The notes under the pieces are model-generated. The model ran no database searches, was not told the DNA's origin, and saw nothing but the letters and a program-made list of their open reading frames with translations. Shown in pieces: positions 51,663 through 63,660 of a stretch of DNA of 64,000 nt. This DNA comes from Bremia lactucae (lineage: Eukaryota; Oomycota; Peronosporomycetes; Peronosporales; Peronosporaceae). The stretch covers positions 275,364 to 339,363 of the forward strand of contig NC_090623.1 of the NCBI RefSeq assembly GCF_004359215.1, read 5' to 3'. The position numbers and the translations under genes were made by a program. Position 1 is the stretch's first letter. Every line of letters begins with the position of its first letter.

Positions 51663-54321
51663 GTCGCTGCGGTAGCACAATCACAGCTAGAGGCAATTTG
51701 GGGGATACTCCCTAAACAAAACTTGAGGGAATAAATCCTCAAGATTCTGCGGGGGTAAGTCCCCAGAAACCTGCGGTCAACGATTCCCAGGTACTTTTGG
51801 AGATAAATTCCAAAGAGGAATTGAGACATTAAATGAAGAATAGGCGCTTATACACTTGATGTGATAGCGCCTCCGAAGTTAAATGCGGAGATAAACCAAT
51901 TGCCAACGCTAGAGCCGAAGCGGTCCTTGCGTGACTTACGTAGTGACAAAGTGAAACAGATCTGTATTCTTGTCACAGACAACAAGTACGTGGTCGATAT
52001 TTGGTCGGCAATAGTATCTCCTGAGCTCATCGATGGACGAGAGTGCCCCGCCCGATGAGGCGACTCGGATGGAACGTTTTTTTTCCAATCCTGGGAGTCT
52101 TCAAAGACAAATCCTCTATATAAGGATATGATCGAATTCAAGGATGTATTCCCTGAGTCCGTACCGTTCGAGTTGCATAAGGATCAAGGCACTCGACACG
52201 AAATCGACCTATTCCAGGCTCGAAATACTGTGTCATGAAGCAGGCAGTGGCCATTGACTCGAAACAAGTATTAGCAATCTACAAATTCTTTGCTAATCGC
52301 TTAGCAGCGGGCCATGTGAAGGAGTCAACCTCCCAGATAGCTCTCCGACCTTCTGTGTGCGTAAAGCAACAGGAGGATGGGGAATAAAGCATGCATTTAA
52401 TAAATTGAACGCTGCAACTGTACCGGCTCAAACGCCGATACGACCTAAAGACGTAATCATTGATGGTATGTCAAAGAGCGTTATCATCTCTTCAATGGAT
52501 CTGATTGATAGATTCTATCAGATCCTTATGCGTGAACAAGTTATTCCGTTCACAGCAGTAAGTACCCAAGCGATATGTTATGGGAGTGGCTAGTCAAGCC
52601 ACAGGGACATAGTAATGCCCCTGCGACATTTAAAAGATGTGTAACCTATCTGTTGAGATCGGTGCGGGATTTTGCACCGTGCTTTTTTACGGACGTCTTC
52701 GTTCATAGCGAAGCCATGAACGGAAAGTCGGATGTTAAAGTACATCGCACCCACGTTTGAAAGGTCCTTTCACTTATGCGTAAGCACAAGTTGTATGCAA
52801 ATCTCAAGAAGTGTATATTCGCTGCAAGTAAAATACCACTTCTTGGGTGCATCGCGGGTATACGCGGTGTACGCCCGGATCCAGATAATATCAAGGCAAT
52901 CACCGATTGGCCTGTGCCAGTCGATGTAAAGGGACTTAAAATAAAAAGTTTCTCGGTTTAGCGGCGTACCTGCACAAGTCCTCACGCAATTATGCCGAAA
53001 TGACAGGACATATTCCTCTTTGTTGAAGAAAAATGTGAATTGGTCATATGAACGCTGATTGTCAGCGTTCCATCGAGGGTATTAAGAAAAGCTTGATGCA
53101 ATCGCCAATCCTGGCAATTGCTGACCAAGGCCGACCTTTCTTGAGGTTTGTGACGCCAGCGATTTGCCAGCGGCTATGCGTAAATACAATATAGAACAGA
53201 CGACGCAGAGCGCGTCGTCTGTTATCAATGGCGTCAGCTTCAACAAGCTGAACGCGACTATCCAGTGCATGACAAGAAACTCCTTGCCATGAAAAACGCA
53301 CTGGCTAAGTTTAGGTCTATCTCTTGGGAGATAGACCGTTCATTGTTTACACGGACCATGCATCTTTACGCACGGCCGTAAACAGTCCACACCATTCGCA
53401 AAGATCGGCGAGAAGGTTGTCTTTCTTTGCGGACTAAAACTTTTCCATGGAGAGTATAAACCAGGACGACTTAACTTCGTCGCCGATGACCTTTCACGCC
53501 GGCCCGATTCGAGCCGGCTGCGCAACAATGAGCATAAGTCCGTCGTCAACATTACTCGACGACGTTAGAAGAGCTTATCAAGAAGATAAGGCTCTTAAGG
53601 GTATGATGGATTACCTTAGAAAACCATCCCAACAATCCTTAAAAGGATTGTCGAAATTGTGTAAATCAGTAACGGATCGATACACAACACGCAATAGGTT
53701 ACTGTATTACACAGCCATTGCTGGCGATACACTTCGTGTCGGCATCTCCACCCATAGTGATTTGCGTTTACGCATTATGTATGAGTGCCACGATGCACCA
53801 ATAAGTGGTCAGCGTGAACGTGAGAAAACCTATCTCACGATAAGTCGCGAAATCAACTGGCCATGCCAGTATGAGTTCGTCCGCAAGTACATACGTTCTT
53901 GCGAAGTTTGTCAACGGGTGAAGGCCAAGTGCTTAATTCCGTGCTCCGTTTTAATCGGAAGAGTGTTAGCAGTCCATATAGAGGGACTTCGTCTTCGGAT
54001 TTCCCGAAGACGATCACAAGAAAAAGTATTCTTGTTTATGTTGATCGTTTCAGCAAAATGGTTAATTTTGCTGCAGTCCAGGAGTCGATCACAGCCAAAG
54101 CTCGTGTCTTTGTTGACACGAAATTTCGACTCCAAGGGTTACTTCGCAAACTGATCTCATATCGAACCCTAGATTCACGGCGGAAATTGTGGCAAACTGT
54201 GTTCAATTCACTTGGAAAACAGTTGAAATTGACAACTTCTGATCATCCTGAAACAGATGGTCAGACGGAGCGGGCAAACCTATTCTCGAAGCAATACTTC
54301 GCGAATACGTCCACTCTTTTA

Positions 54322-54551
54322 AGTAATTATGATTCCATTAAATTTTAATCTTGATCCTTCTCTTCTTCCACTATAATTTTTGTTGTTTTTGTTTTAATTA
54401 CAAATTTTTTGTTTCTAAGTTTAAACATGTTTACTATCAAAAGGTCTAAACCAATTATAATGTATTTTTTATATTGCATATTTAACTTTGATATACGGTA
54501 AACAATGGATAAATAGAGATAAATGGATTTCTCCATCTATTTTAACTATTA
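54322..54551. mobile_element. AT-rich insertion in integrase, copy 2
   Basis: Same insertion and flanks as 46,397-46,626. It therefore predates the divergence of the two copies. Confidence 0.4.
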
Positions 54552-55683
54552 CGGAGTTGGAGCGAGTTCTTTTCGATAGTAAAATTTGCCATCAACCATT
54601 CAGTGCATGCTTTCACGAAGCATACACCATTTTTTGTGAATGGCTTATGTCGCCCACATATACCCACCTTGTTTGAGAGTGACTCTTATTCAAGAGGAAG
54701 GGACTCACCTGAGCAAAGAATCTTCTAGCTCTTGCTATCACGCATTAGCACTAAGGTTAAAGCGAAGGTACCAATGTTAAGTTAATTAAAATTGTAGTGG
54801 ACAAACTCAGTAAGAACAATAATGCTATCACTGACTTCGACAAAGATGCTGAAAGACTCAGCATTGAAAACATTACGATTAATGAGAACGTTAATACTCT
54901 TAATAATGAATAGGCTAATATCTCCGCAGTGCGAGCCGGTCGTACTGAAAACAAAAATAAACCGACTCAGCAGGTGATTTCCTGATGGCTAGAGAAGCAG
55001 TGGTCCATTTCGTATTGGATTTCATCGCTTTGCGGTGTCTAGACAGAAACGGAACACTGACAAAAATAAAGTGCAAACAAACTTTCATTTAACGTTAACG
55101 ACCTCATCAGTAAACCTACCAAAACACGTAGTGAAAAATGTAAGCAGTAATAAATCACTGCCCAGGTATATCGACCCGTATCGTGTACTTCATCGCCATG
55201 GCTATGCGTACACGATCGAGCTGCCTCGTAGAATGCGTACGTATCCTACGTTTTTTTTATAGATGATCTCCACCCGTACCATCCCTACGAGGATTCTTTC
55301 GATTCCGAATCACCCCGGAACGGTCTAAGGCGTCCGCCAAAGCCTGATGGTCCCGAGATCAAGCATGATAGTCCCGGGACAGAGCCTGGTTCTCACGAAC
55401 CAGACGTTCCAATACATCCTTCAAGGATAAGATCTTCTGACGAGCTGTCGCCAGCTCATTTTGAAATGACTGATGTGTCCTTTCGTTCGACAGTTGATCA
55501 GTCGCAACTTGCGCATGATTTTTCAACTGGTCTTGAAAAATATTATCAACCTTCACCGCTAACTGGCAGCGACGGGAATGCTCGTGATCAATGTCCTTCC
55601 TCAAATATTGAAGGGTGTGATCCAAATTACGATGTTGATACGCGATTATTTCTCCTACTTCACATCTATTGACGCATGCGAGT

Positions 55684-55830
55684 GGTGAGAAGCGTTTTCT
55701 TGTTAAACGTCTCTCGAACCACCGTGAGGTAAAGAGGGTTCGAACGAGTTATCTTGTTCGTTGGCGAGGGTATCCACCCTCACATGATAGTTGCGAACCT
55801 CGTTCCCGACTGATGATGGACGTTCCGGGT
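55684..55830 (+). pseudogene. Chromodomain of family B integrase, copy 2
   Basis: Identical in reading to 47,759-47,905 (TSYLVRWRGYPPSHDSCEP). Confidence 0.75.
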
Positions 55831-55948
55831 CTACGACGAGACCTATCCTCCTCGACAGAGGGCCCATCAGAGAACGAGTGCTTCCCCGGTCGTAAAAGGA
55901 TTGGAGGTTCTCACTCCCTTGACGCATCTGGAAAGAGATGAGCGTCCT

Positions 55949-56912
55949 TCAATGCGGATCCTTAATGGAGTATGCTTCATTAGAGGCTTGACCTGCACCC
56001 TTAAAACAGCAAGAGTATAAGTTTCCCCACGAGAGGCAAGGAATACCTACCCTTCTGGACAAACGGTGCAAATTATCGCGTGCACCGACTACGATCCGGT
56101 TCTGGAACTGTTCGCGGAAAAAATTTAGCTTGTCAAGCCAGACCTCGTGGCTTATGTTTTTGTACATTCTGTACAAAGGCTGTCCAAGCGTGAAACAAAG
56201 GTGTGACATCCTTCGCCCGTTTAAAAGAGTTCCACCGATTCCGTAGAAAGGCATCGATGGAATTTTTCGTCTCATCCACACCACGGTTGTAAGTCCTGGG
56301 ATGAGTCGAATAGGTTATCCTTAGAAAGTAACCAAGGCCTCTTTTCAGGAGCGAACCGCAACGTATTGCGGTCCCTCTCCTCTTGGCTCATGTTAACATG
56401 AACGTTAACGTGGCCCTGGGAACGATCCCTAGAATCACTCTTTTTCAGGTGATGCAAACTAGCACGACCAGCAGCACTCTTCCTTTCGCTACCACTTAGT
56501 TCCTGGTGACGCATACAAACCTCATCAGAGTGGTCATCGCCGCGGTGTCATCGGATTGTGACTCCCCACCAAAGAGGTCCGACGAGTCCAACAACCTCGT
56601 CATCACCTCTTCAGTTGTCAGGTTAGATCCCAATGGTTTAACGGACTCGACCCCGACTAATCCGGCGGCCTTTACAGTAGATACTAAGACGGGCGGTGCA
56701 GGAGACTTGGTCCAGTCACCTACAATTAATGTAGCAGGCGACTTGTCACCGTTACCTGCAATGTCGTCAACAGATGACATGTTCCATTCCCCGACTATGG
56801 GAGTAGGAGGTGACGTATTCCTCGCAGCAGATGCATTAGCGTCTGCTGAAACATTTGAATTATTAATAGCTGCACTGATCCGTCCAGTATGCTTGTGAGA
56901 TTCATACCCCAT
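55949..56912 (-). pseudogene. Antisense accessory ORF, family B copy 2
   Basis: Same three overlapping minus-strand frames as 48,024-48,987, with no visible difference in the translated segments. The same frameshifts are present, so the breakage predates the duplication. Confidence 0.5.
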
Positions 56913-57018
56913 CAGTAGTCCGTACGCTCATGCAGCGCATTTATGAATCTTCTTCGATCTGTAAAAATAAGCAGTAGTAAAATCAAGCCTTACGGCGCTT
57001 TGGTGATACACGATACGA

Positions 57019-57091
57019 AGCGCGGGACCGGGATTGAACCAGTGACCATTCGATCTGCGATCAAAGCGTTATCCGATAGGTCGTTTGAGTC
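57019..57091 (-). pseudogene. tRNA-like sequence (copy 2)
   Basis: Differs from 49,094-49,166 by few bases (variable/T-arm junction GGTCACTGG versus GGTTACTGG). It has the same broken acceptor stem. The near-identity of the two long copies stops at its 5' edge. Confidence 0.5.
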
Positions 57092-57099
57092 GGTTTGAA

Positions 57100-58200
57100 G
57101 ATTTTCTTTTTGGTCTCGTATTCGTGACATTGAGTGACATGCAAATAAATACTGCTGTGCTATTGCAAGCACTGATTTGTAGCCTCCAGCAGCTCTTTAT
57201 AATCTTCGGGGAACTACATGTCACGACATATCTAGATGAATTATAGTTTACGTGGAATTTCTAAATCATCCACGCGAGAACCATCTCGGTTCATTGTGTC
57301 GGAAAAGCATCTAAATGATTCTAGAACACTTAGAATTAGAGCATGCCATTACCTACAGCTAAACACACCATGTGATAGTTTGTTGAGCTAAATTGAACAT
57401 AACTATTTTAATTGGTCCGTTTGGAGCGACTTTAGAGTGGCGATTACGTAATGAAATGAAGTTATATTAAAAAGAAGCCACTCTTTTCCAATGGTATCGC
57501 TTTTATGTAAAACGTATTGCCCAGGCATCATATCCGATCCACGATGGCACCATCCGCAACTTTTGGAAAGCTGTAACCAGTTCGTCAATAAATTGTACAA
57601 GTCGTTTTTTCCTATTGCACTAGTTAAATGCTAGTCTTGCCGTCTTGACGGATGCCTTTTTTTAGCACAAAACCGTGCAGCTTCGAAACGGATCGTCAAT
57701 CCGGTGGACAGGCAATAAAGGGCCATTCGTAGCATGTCGACACGAGTTTTTTGCTAGGGTAGTACGGCCAACTCGCAGTAGTTGCTGAAAAATTCCATCT
57801 CCCGTGCGTCAAAAGTGGCATGTCGGGAATTGCCAAAACACCTTTTAGAATCACGAATGTATTAATAAATCTGGTACCATGCATCTCTCACCTCTGCCGA
57901 TACTACCCTAGACGTGGTTTTTGATGCTCTTTCATGCCGCGATTGATCTCCGTCTGAATCGCAATATTCTTTCGTACAGATGCAAGTGTTTGCCAAATTT
58001 CGACCATTTGGAAGATTTAAAAACCGTTTTCTCGCTAAAACTCTAAAGCTACTCATCGTTGGGCAGCGTTCATGCACGCAATTAAAATCCGCGTCGAATC
58101 TTGACTCTTGAAAACCCGCGTCCCGCGGTCTCCGATTCGAAATTGTTTTTTTTAGTCCGGCAAAATTTGTCTCCTCGGAACACCGACTAAACATCCTACA
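57100..58200. repeat. Diverged repeat N and unassigned sequence
   Basis: 57,140-57,610 is a diverged copy of repeat N (shared ATCCACGCGAGAAC, AATGAAGTTATATTAAAAAG). 57,610-58,200 is unassigned. A 110-codon minus-strand frame at 57,862-58,194 has no recognised domain. Confidence 0.5.
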
Positions 58201-58204
58201 ACAA

Positions 58205-58505
58205 ACCCCACGAATCGTTATAAGTCACGATTGTGCGAAGTGCAAGGAGGCGCCGTACTGTCTTTTTTTATTAATATAATAGGTTCAGTAGTAGATAGAA
58301 GATCATTACGTCGGAAACTAAATACATTAATACAGTTTTACTTTTCCCTAAGTCTAATCCTTTGAATTTCCTTTGGTAGATTAAGCCCCTTAGCTTCTTA
58401 AAAAACCTTACTCTGTTCCCTTGTGTACGTGAAGTTTCGAGGTACCTTCACTGTAATCAGTGGAAGGTCAACTAGTGCTTACCAGTACTAGTGAAAGGTG
58501 CCCCG
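58205..58505 (+). repeat. LTR fragment, family B
   Basis: Matches 41,420-41,715 (GAAGATCATTACGT, CCCTTGTGTACGTGAAGTTTC, CAGTACTAGTGAAAGGTGCC). The terminal GTTACA is lost. Confidence 0.7.
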
Positions 58506-58619
58506 TAAAACTCAGCCCTTTGAGTAAAGCGTTCACCTCGATGGCTATTATTCTTGCCAAAAATTTCAAATAAAATAATTAATCTTACTGCAAGGATTTA
58601 TACTGGATATAAGCACTGT

Positions 58620-58740
58620 AACGGAGCATTTTTTGCTTGTACTGCTTTTGTATAAGCTACACTAGTAGTATGAAAAAGGTGCCTCGAATACTCCACGTAC
58701 AGGACGAGCAGAGTAAGGTTTGTGCACTGTTAAATATGGC
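58620..58740 (-). repeat. Inverted LTR fragment, family B
   Basis: The minus strand gives the LTR 3' part ending ...GTTACAGT next to ACTAGTGTAGC, matching 17,005-17,110. It lies head-to-head with the fragment at 58,205. Confidence 0.55.
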
Positions 58741-58861
58741 TTAGCAACTGTGGTTCTATACTACATACTAACGAATGCTGAGCATGGGGAAAGTAATACT
58801 GTATGATATGACTCTGACTCTATATATTAATATGAAGCAATAGATTGTGACTCATGGTTCA

Positions 58862-59972
58862 CCGCCCCTCGTGCCTCTATCAGCGATTGGCGGGGTTGTT
58901 TTAAGAACTTAAATCAACTTATGAACAGAAGGGTCATATTACTGCCACAATAGTACCATATGTCACGAAAATACGCTAAATGTTGCATTTGTATACCTGT
59001 CGTGAGGCTACAATCTACTTGAAGGACAAGCTACGAAGGGGAATGATTGGTGATATATAGTTATATACTTCTTATTGTGCATTCCGTCATGTTACATTTT
59101 ATATTATTGTTTCCGGGGTATCATTTCACACAATAATATTGTCATGTTAATTTAGATTAATTAGATCATAATTGTAGTGTTTCTCTTATTACGTGTATTA
59201 AAATTCAACTTCCGGCTGCTTTACTGTTACGGATGCGCCTGTTGCAAGATGTGGCGGAGCTACCTCGCTCCTTGAGTCAGAGGAAGGCTTATGGACCTAA
59301 AAAATCTCTTAGTTATATAGAAAGAACTAATAGGTTTAACAACTCAGGGAGTTGTACAGATTTTTAGTTCAAGGCATTCAAGGGTTCGTAGAACCAAGTG
59401 GCAACTAGTGCCCAAAAGTATGTACCTTAGACAGGCTTCCATATCTCACAGATCAATGCGCAAACCTTAGGGAGGCAATTGACGCTTTAATAACAAAATG
59501 AAAAACCAAACTTTATTTGCTTACTAAAATCTAAATCCTACCCTTGCTAATTTAAAGTAGATTTCGGCCGCCAGGTTTATATCTTGCGGATGCCACATAT
59601 GTTACCCATAATAAATGGAATTTTAATATTATCTTGTTTTTATATAGATTAAAAGGGTATTTTACCGATAAAGTAAAAATACCATAACAACAGTTCAACA
59701 ATTGATGTGTGCTCCATTGCACAAGGCGCATCCGGGAATTAGCCGCGCCGAGCTTGTTGTGCAAAGCACGAAGTGTCCCTTGCATTCTATTAATAACAAG
59801 GAATGGTGCGAAGTCTAAGAAAATGAATTTTTCAGCGAAGCTAATATAATTTAACATCACATACTTGAGCCGACTGACTAAGGTAAGGTTTGAGTGAATG
59901 ACATTGCCTTGTGACAAACTTGTTTGATCCTGGCAAGAATTAGCACATACTGCAGATCACTATGATTCAGTA
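58862..59972. repeat. Non-coding repeat N (copy 2)
   Basis: Partner of 49,178-50,247. Identity steps up sharply at about 59,390. A 121-codon minus-strand frame at 59,552-59,917 is interrupted in the other copy and is not called a gene. Confidence 0.7.
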
Positions 59973-60869
59973 ATACTTTGTATTGTAAAGCTTTGCATTT
60001 CGATTATAGTTAAATAATTTGCCAAGTAAAGTTCAATAATATAGGTCCCCAGGCGGAATATTTTCTTTGTCGAAATTTTTAATAATTTACTCTGTACAAG
60101 ACAGTAAAAAATTCACTTGTACTTTGAAGATATAAAAACTCAAGTCAGGTGAGCAGTAGCAGTACTAGTAATTCATCGGCACAAAAGTAATCTTATTTGC
60201 TTAAAGGGAGATCCGCAAAAAGCCAATATTTGTGCTTTTAGATCTGGAGTTCGAGGCGTCGCCGGCTTAATGTCCAATATTGTATCGAGGGGGCTGAGCT
60301 TTAGGTTAAGAAGTGTAAATCGGGCCACGACCAAGGGCACAGCGGAGCTTGTCAAATTCTGACTTCACAGATAATTGGAGAGCTTAACTTTTGGCCTTAA
60401 TAGAAATGACGTCCTTACATTCGCCAGCTAATCAACATACCTTTTGCAGCGCGCGGTGTGACAATAATTGTTCTCACGGAATATAGTTTTGCTTTGAGCG
60501 CATTTAACAAGCAAGATGCGTTCTCAGACGCTTAAAGTAAGTTTCCGACCCGAAGCTTCAGCACAATAATTATATACAAGATTGCAAGTGTCAATCTGCT
60601 CACTTAAAGGCGCACGCATTAATAGGCTACTGTACATTTTACAGAAAATATTGACAAAGTCAGCTTTTTTTTTAATAAGGTTCACTGCCCGCATGTGTAC
60701 AGTAAATGACCGCGTATGTATGCAACATGTATCAGCTTATACAAAGGCATTGATTTGCTTCATCAGACGAATTTATTAGGATTGCAACGCATCACAAGGC
60801 GCATTAGTAGCGTAACACCTCTAGCCACTGTTGCCTCAGTACTAGCTCACCTAGACTCATAACGGTCAA
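59973..60869. other. Intergenic, nothing supported
   Basis: AT-rich sequence with short frames only. No domain and no match to other parts of the window were found by eye. Confidence 0.4.
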
Positions 60870-63660
60870 GGAAAAGGTGCCTCCATCATTTACGTACGCA
60901 ACATAGAAGGATTTGAAGCTCCTAAGAGTTCTTAATATCTCGTTCGGAATGGATTCGATCCGGAAACGCAAACATTATGTTCCTTGAAGTGATTGACTCT
61001 CGCTACGTCAACCCAAGGTCAGTCGTCCTAAATACCTTTGCCGCGAATCGATGAATTGGTCGAAACTTGCAGGGTATAAGCTACTTGACAGTCATTGACT
61101 TAGCTCAAGGGTACCATCAGATGCGTATCCATCAGGATAGCAAAAAGTACACTGCGTTTTGTACATCAAATGTGACGGAACAGTGGTGCGTTGCTCCGAT
61201 GGGCCCTGCTGGAATGCCTGGCATTCTGGCGCGCTTGATGAGTGTTCTTTTTGGAAAGTTCCCATTCGTTGTGGTATATTTGGATGACGTATGCATTTTT
61301 CGTCTCTTATGGCGAGCATCTTGGACATCTTGCTATCATGTTCGACGTCTAACGCTGAAACACTCTTCGCTCACATCGGCAATTACAAGTTTGTGCGTCA
61401 AAAGGGCATAATTTTTCGGCGCACTGTATCTGGCAAAGGATTGTCCGATGATAATACAAAGACGGGACCAATCGCTAAGTGGCCACCACTACCTCTGTAA
61501 AGAAATTACAGAGTTTCCTGGTCTTACTGGTTATTATCGCCGCTTTATCATCAGTTTGCGCATATAGTTCTGCCGTTGGCCAATTCGTTAAGAAAGATTC
61601 TCCATAGGTCTGGAATGCAGAACAAGAGGAATCCTTCGTGAGGCTGAAGTCTTCCTTACAAGCTGCACCTTTGCTGACTTTGCCCAACTTTTCACGCCCG
61701 TTTGTGATAAAACACCACCAACGCACGACCAAAGGATGCATCGAGGTCGTGCGTTCGTGGTGTTTTATCACAATTTATCAGTAGACATGACCATTCAGTA
61801 GCGTTTTATTCAAAACAGCTTGGAATCCACGATATTACTTGGCCTGCTCATGAGAAGGAGCCATAGCTGGGTTATACAAATGGCGTCATTACCTTTATGG
61901 CCAACAGCTTGAGATTTTCACGGACAATAGCGCCTGCTCTTGGCTGCTTCATTATCCCAAAGTTTCGCCAAAGTTGACTTGATGCTTAACCACCTTCGCT
62001 CAATAAATGTTTACTATACAACACATTAAAGGTGCTTAACGTCGCAGCTGATGCGTTTTCGCGCCGGCCTGATGATACTGTTGTGCACAATATCCACTTT
62101 CACAAGTTCAATTCTAGTTGCCGACAACGAGGTGCACGTTTACTTTGTGCGCCCTCGGTGCCAACTCTGCTCCGGGAGGAAGAGGCTCTGCAAGTCGCCG
62201 CCTTAATGACAGCGTCATATGTCGATTTTTGTCACAAGAAGTAGGAAAGCTACTTCAACAAGGCTACGCCAACGATTCAGAGTTTAAAGAAGCATGGAAA
62301 AGTTCTGATACAAGTGCATCGTTTGTCGAACACAATGAAATGTTGTTCTTGCAAAAAACGAATAAGCTTGCACGTCTTTGTGTACCAAACAACAACCGTG
62401 CGCGCACAAAAGTAACATCGGGATATCATGACTCGGCCATAGCTGCTCATCCGGGCAATCACAGAACCTTCTTGCGAGTTGCTCAACGGTATTACTGGAA
62501 GCCGATGCAAATAGACATCAAGGAATACGTCAAAGATGTGAAACATGTACATGTTGGTAGCATGACAATCAGCGAAAAAATAGATTGCTGATTACCAATT
62601 CCGATATCTGGTGCTTGCTGGCAAGAAGTGTCAATCGACTTTATTACAAGGCTTTCGGTTTCCAGTGGATCCGAAGCCATATTATCGGTCGTCGACAAGT
62701 TTATAAAACGCACCAAGTACGCAGCAGTTCACGTTAAGGGCGATACATGCACCACAGTGAAAGTATTTTTCGATGCTGTCGTTCGACACCATGGTCTCCC
62801 AGAAGTTATCATAAATGACCGAGACAGCAAGTTCTCGTCCATGTTTTGAAAGTCTTTGATGACGATCATTTAAGTATGACAACCGCTCATCGGTATCAAG
62901 CCAATGGACAGACCGAGCGCCAGAACCTTGTGGTAGAAGACGCACTCAGATACATGGTATCTTGCCATGGGAATGACTGGACCGAACACCTGGGAAGCAT
63001 AGAGTAAGCACACTCTACACTGGTTAGTGCATCCACTGGATACTCTCCCTTTGAAATAGATACGGGAAGAAAGGAACGCTCTGCATGGCAAAAGGCACTG
63101 GGCTAGAATAGTCAATCAAAGGAGATTTACGTATACGCAAAAGAGTCTATCGAAGAACGAGCAAAGATCATCGATCAAGCTCGCAGAAATATTTCTAAAG
63201 CACAAGCTTCGTAAGAGCAACATTATGATTAAAAGCGCCGAATAAATCAAGTTGAATTCAAGGTTGGAGATCTTGTTATGCTTGAAACTTGCAGATTATT
63301 GTTGAAACACGCTGCGAAGGAAATGAAGACACCAAGAGCCAAGTTTGCGGCAAAAAAGGTGAGACCATTCGAAATTATCAAAATGGTTAATCCTAATGTG
63401 GCAAAACTTGAGTTACCACAAAGTATGAAGAGGATCAATCCAACTTTTAACGTTGATGTTCCATCAAAGTATGAACCGATACCGAGAAGGTTTCGAAGTC
63501 GTCCGATACCGAAATCATCAAAATTCGTGGAAACTATCATCATCAATTTATTGAACGTCTCTTGAAGAAAAGCCAATTCAATCGTCAACCATACTGGCTC
63601 GTAAAATGGCATGGCAAAACAAAGGAAGAAGCAAGCTGGTAGCGATTGCGTCGTCTTTCC
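60870..63660 (+). mobile_element. Ty3/gypsy chromovirus, family D (pol part)
   Basis: RT at about 60,950-61,560 (VIDLAQGYHQMRI, VVYLDDVCIF with YLDD at 61,277-61,288). RNase H at about 61,690-62,080 (SVAFYSKQLGIHDITWPAHE, NVAADAFSRRPDD). Integrase zinc region at 62,420-62,560 (HPGNHRTFLRVAQRYYWK; the CxxC is lost). Core at 62,615-62,980 (SIDFITRL, VIINDRDSKFSS, ANGQTERQNLVVEDALRYM). Linker frame at 63,278-63,565. Chromodomain at 63,553-63,645 (QPYWLVKWHGKTKEEASW). Frameshifts and a palindromic insertion inactivate it. LTRs and gag are not seen, so it is truncated or nested. Confidence 0.8.
61704..61771. repeat. 27-bp hairpin inside RNase H
   Basis: Arms 61,704-61,730 and 61,745-61,771 are reverse complements with one mismatch and a 14-base loop. 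Removing about 22 bases of the left arm would restore the FVIKTDAS reading of RNase H. Confidence 0.85.

Larger units (their letters stand above)
50249..57095 (+). mobile_element. Family B chromovirus (copy 2, 5' end missing)
   Basis: Nearly identical to 42,371-49,168, with offset 7,875 rising to 7,925 through small indels. Contains gag (from 50,250), protease 50,970-51,350, RT 52,210-52,980, RNase H 53,080-53,530, integrase 53,560-55,325, chromodomain 55,684-55,830 and the antisense ORF region 55,949-56,912. Protease VDRGAS is shared with copy 1; the RT motif is FFTD where copy 1 has FFMD. A 38-base palindromic insertion at 51,59x is absent from copy 1. Confidence 0.85.

Noticed and set aside
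57106..58861. A 1.76-kb retrotransposon insertion targeted to the tRNA-like sequence, Ty3-style
   Set aside because: The start of this interval is itself a diverged copy of repeat N, so the boundary is better read as a step in identity than as an insertion edge.
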